From Lentzea sp. (lineage in GTDB: Bacteria > Actinomycetota > Actinomycetes > Mycobacteriales > Pseudonocardiaceae): a stretch of 14,898 nucleotides of DNA. A program made the translations under genes and the position numbers. Below, piece after piece: positions 13,273-14,898 of the stretch (positions are counted from its first letter, which is position 1; every line of letters starts with the position of its first letter). The notes beneath the pieces were generated by a model. That model was not told the DNA's origin and ran no database searches. It saw only the letters and a list, made by a program, of their open reading frames with translations. The stretch spans positions 1 through 14,898 of the forward strand of contig JASLAV010000451.1 of assembly GCA_030146905.1 (NCBI GenBank). The letters run 5' to 3'.

Positions 13273-13309
13273 CGGGAGCCGCCCGATCTTCGCGATCGGG
13301 CGGCTCCCG
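13273..13309. terminator. 16-bp hairpin after the DoxX gene
   Basis: CGGGAGCCGCCCGATC (13273-13288) pairs perfectly with 13294-13309 around a 5-base loop, starting one base after the DoxX stop on the minus strand. It is GC-rich without a T-run and sits between DoxX and the MFS gene, close to the MFS start. Confidence 0.8.
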
Positions 13310-13310
13310 T

Positions 13311-13772
13311 TCACCGCACCCCCCGGTGCGATGAGGCGATGACCACCGCGGCGGCGATGGTCACCAGGTTCTTCAGGATGTACTGGGCTTCGAAGGACGC
13401 CTGCAACGGAGCGGACCACATCTCGCCGGGGAACAACACCAGTGGTGTCGACACCAGCACGGCGTGACCGATCAGCAGGAGTGCGCACGACCTGGGTGCG
13501 CGGAAGCTCAGCAGAACCAGTGCGATCCCGATCTCGGTGATCGCTGAGCTCAGCCTGGCCAGGTCCCCGTGGACGATGCCGAACGTCAGCGCGGACACCG
13601 TGCGCTCCACGAGGTCCTGGGCGGGACTGGCGCCGGGAAAGAGCTTCAACACGCCGAACCAGAGGTACACGACCCCCAGTCCGATGCGCAGCAGCGGAAT
13701 TCCCGCGTCACCCGCGAAACGGGTGACGCGGTCCTCCGTGCTTTCGCGGCGTGTGGTTTCTGGACTCGACAT
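13311..13772 (-). CDS. DoxX-family integral membrane protein
   Basis: This 153-residue protein starts at ATG 13772 behind GGAGAGGGAG. A charged N-terminus (1-22) is followed by four hydrophobic segments: about 25-45 with R-I-G-L-G-V-V-Y-L-W-F-G-V-L-K-L-F-P-G, 75-92, 96-114 and 131-147. The W-F-G-x-L-K-L-F-P-G stretch is a common DoxX feature, as is the H-x-x-L-V-S-T-P-L between the later helices. DoxX proteins are small membrane proteins; some partner oxidoreductases or respond to thiol and oxidative stress, but this one has no defined reaction. It lies 58 bases after the haem peroxidase on the same strand and may be co-transcribed with it. Confidence 0.85.
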   Translation of the reverse strand: MSSPETTRRESTEDRVTRFAGDAGIPLLRIGLGVVYLWFGVLKLFPGASPAQDLVERTVSALTFGIVHGDLARLSSAITEIGIALVLLSFRAPRSCALLLIGHAVLVSTPLVLFPGEMWSAPLQASFEAQYILKNLVTIAAAVVIASSHRGVR

Positions 13773-13784
13773 CGATCTCCCTCT

Positions 13785-13816
13785 CCTGTCTGACTGCCAC
13801 CACCCGGCCAGACAGG
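13785..13816. other. Inverted repeat between peroxidase and DoxX genes
   Basis: CCTGTCTG (13785-13792) and CAGACAGG (13809-13816) form an 8-bp stem that can extend by GCC/GGC after a 3-base bulge. It lies in the 58-base gap and could be an attenuator or a dyad for a regulator. No T-run follows on the minus strand. Confidence 0.5.
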
Positions 13817-13830
13817 ACGTGCGAGGAGAA

Positions 13831-14898
13831 TCAGACGAGCGGGTCCCCGAGCGGGTTCAGCAGGTCGGCCTTGCCCTCGAACGCGAACAGCAGCAGGTCG
13901 ACCATGCGGAACGTGCTGGAGTCCGGTCCGAGCGTCGGCCGCCAGTACGGCGAGCGCACGATCGAGATCCGGCTGCCCTCCATCGCGCGGTGGAAGACCT
14001 CGGCGGTGATCCGCCCGCCGACGGGACCCATGCGCCCACCGCCGATCTCGGCCTCGCGCAGGACGTAGAACCACAACGGGGTCGCGGCCACGAGCTGCGC
14101 CTTCTGCTCCTCGGACAGGCCTTCGACGACGGCGCCGCCGTTGCCGGTGAGGATCTGCTCGGCGGTGAGCGGTTCCACGCCGAACAGCTCGGCGATCTGC
14201 TGACCCGTGGAGAGCTCCATCATCGAGGCCCTGGTCAGGTTCCGGAACGCGAGGTTGCGCTCGATCTCGCGGAACGCCGTGCCGCGCCCGCCGAACGTGC
14301 CGGCCGGCAGCTGCGTCAGCGGGTCGACCAGCAGCGTGTCGATCCGCTTGGCGACGTTGCCGCCACCGATCTCCGCCGGCGGCACCAGGTCCTCGCGGTC
14401 GGCCTCGGTGAAGTCGTAGAGGCGCCGGAAGTCCGTGATCCAGTTGCTGGGCAGCGTGAAGATCGGGCCGCGGTTGACGTCGTCGAGGTCGGCTGGCGTC
14501 TGCGAGCTCGGGTCGAAGTTGCCGGCCACGCCGGTGAACGTGAACAGCGCGAACAACGACGCGATGCCACCGGGGCCCGTCGAGTTGAACACGCGGTTCC
14601 ACTGGTACGCGCCGCGGACCTGGCTGTGGCCGAAGCGGTACGAGGCGACCGAGAACTCGATCGGCATGGTCGGCGAGTTGTCCCGGCCGTAGTGCCTGCC
14701 CGGCACCTCGAAGAACCTGCGCCCGTGGGTGAAGACGTCGTCCACGATCGCGGCGTCGACGACGCGCGGCAGGAAGTCGGTCTTCAGCATCCACTGGTAG
14801 TGCCGGACCACGAGCTCCTTGGCGGCGCGGAAGAGCCGCTCTCCCGTGAGGCCGGTGAGCCCGAGCTCGTCGACCACGCGGTTGTGGAAGCGCAGGAA
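13831..14898 (-). CDS. Animal-type haem peroxidase, C-terminal part (partial at right edge)
   Basis: The frame is open to the right edge and shows 355 C-terminal residues ending at TGA 13831-13833. The first visible residues, F-L-R-F-H-N-R-V-V-D, match the helix that follows the catalytic arginine in peroxidases of the myeloperoxidase/peroxinectin group; the GTG at 14877 is therefore internal, not the start. The proximal haem ligand is the His in Y-R-F-G-H-S-Q-V-R (codon 14626-14628). The R-N-L-T-R Asn (codon 14239-14241) sits where the family has the Asn partner of that His, and G-P-V-G-G-R-I near the end is a family hallmark. Distal His and catalytic Arg lie beyond the window. Such bacterial enzymes use peroxide to oxidise halides or organic donors; the donor here is unknown. 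Confidence 0.9.
   Translation of the reverse strand, partial: FLRFHNRVVDELGLTGLTGERLFRAAKELVVRHYQWMLKTDFLPRVVDAAIVDDVFTHGRRFFEVPGRHYGRDNSPTMPIEFSVASYRFGHSQVRGAYQWNRVFNSTGPGGIASLFALFTFTGVAGNFDPSSQTPADLDDVNRGPIFTLPSNWITDFRRLYDFTEADREDLVPPAEIGGGNVAKRIDTLLVDPLTQLPAGTFGGRGTAFREIERNLAFRNLTRASMMELSTGQQIAELFGVEPLTAEQILTGNGGAVVEGLSEEQKAQLVAATPLWFYVLREAEIGGGRMGPVGGRITAEVFHRAMEGSRISIVRSPYWRPTLGPDSSTFRMVDLLLFAFEGKADLLNPLGDPLV

Noticed and set aside
13831..14877. Complete 348-residue peroxidase starting at GTG 14877
   Set aside because: The frame continues to the window edge with the conserved F-L-R-F-H-N-R stretch before that GTG, so the gene is truncated by the window and the GTG is internal.
1..14898. 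CRISPR arrays, tRNA genes, insertion sequences, integrase or phage genes
   Set aside because: I saw no spaced repeats, cloverleaf-type genes, transposase motifs or recombinase frames on either strand.

Overview
The window is uniformly GC-rich, densely coded bacterial DNA with many GTG starts, 1-8 nt gene overlaps and sugar-uptake genes that carry no ATPase gene. This points to an actinomycete. The family style (DeoR/LacI chimeric regulator, Tat lipoprotein binding protein, DUF2264 protein) would fit Pseudonocardiales, but the genus is inference. There is no tRNA, rRNA, CRISPR array, insertion sequence or phage gene, and no gap between genes longer than about 140 bases.

Layout, left to right. 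(1) 1-1095, plus strand: the 3' end of an acyl-CoA dehydrogenase gene, a VOC/PhnB-like protein and a short SAM methyltransferase. (2) 1092-8337, minus strand, transcribed right to left: a likely carbohydrate-uptake operon. It holds a DeoR-HTH/LacI-sensor regulator, a Tat-type lipoprotein binding protein, two permeases, a D-2-hydroxyacid dehydrogenase-like protein and a DUF2264 protein, with a small lipoprotein gene at the end. Most genes overlap by 1-4 nt. Two 16-bp sites made of tandem AAACGNNC octamers flank the regulator gene and are good candidates for its operators. (3) 8476-10491, plus strand: a four-gene unit with a TIGR01777-type epimerase, two small proteins equal to the N- and C-terminal halves of a nitrile hydratase beta subunit, and the metal-binding alpha-type subunit with a cobalt-type C-T-L-C-S-C motif. 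This is the architecture of thiocyanate hydrolase and of three-subunit nitrile hydratases. A 13-bp hairpin closes it. (4) 10514-14898, minus strand: a secreted beta-lactamase-like serine hydrolase, an MFS exporter, a DoxX-family membrane protein and the 3' part of an animal-type haem peroxidase running off the right edge. Strong hairpins follow the MFS and DoxX genes.

How the parts may work: the minus-strand operon would import an oligosaccharide or sugar acid through a binding protein and two permeases energised by an ATPase encoded elsewhere, as is usual in actinomycetes. The DUF2264 protein and the dehydrogenase would then process it in the cytoplasm. The split nitrile hydratase would hydrate a nitrile or thiocyanate at a low-spin cobalt centre; its partner epimerase and natural substrate are unknown. 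The most interesting items are the three-part hydratase operon, the paired octamer operators, the altered nucleotide-binding loop of the dehydrogenase, and the hairpins that carry a stop codon in their loop.
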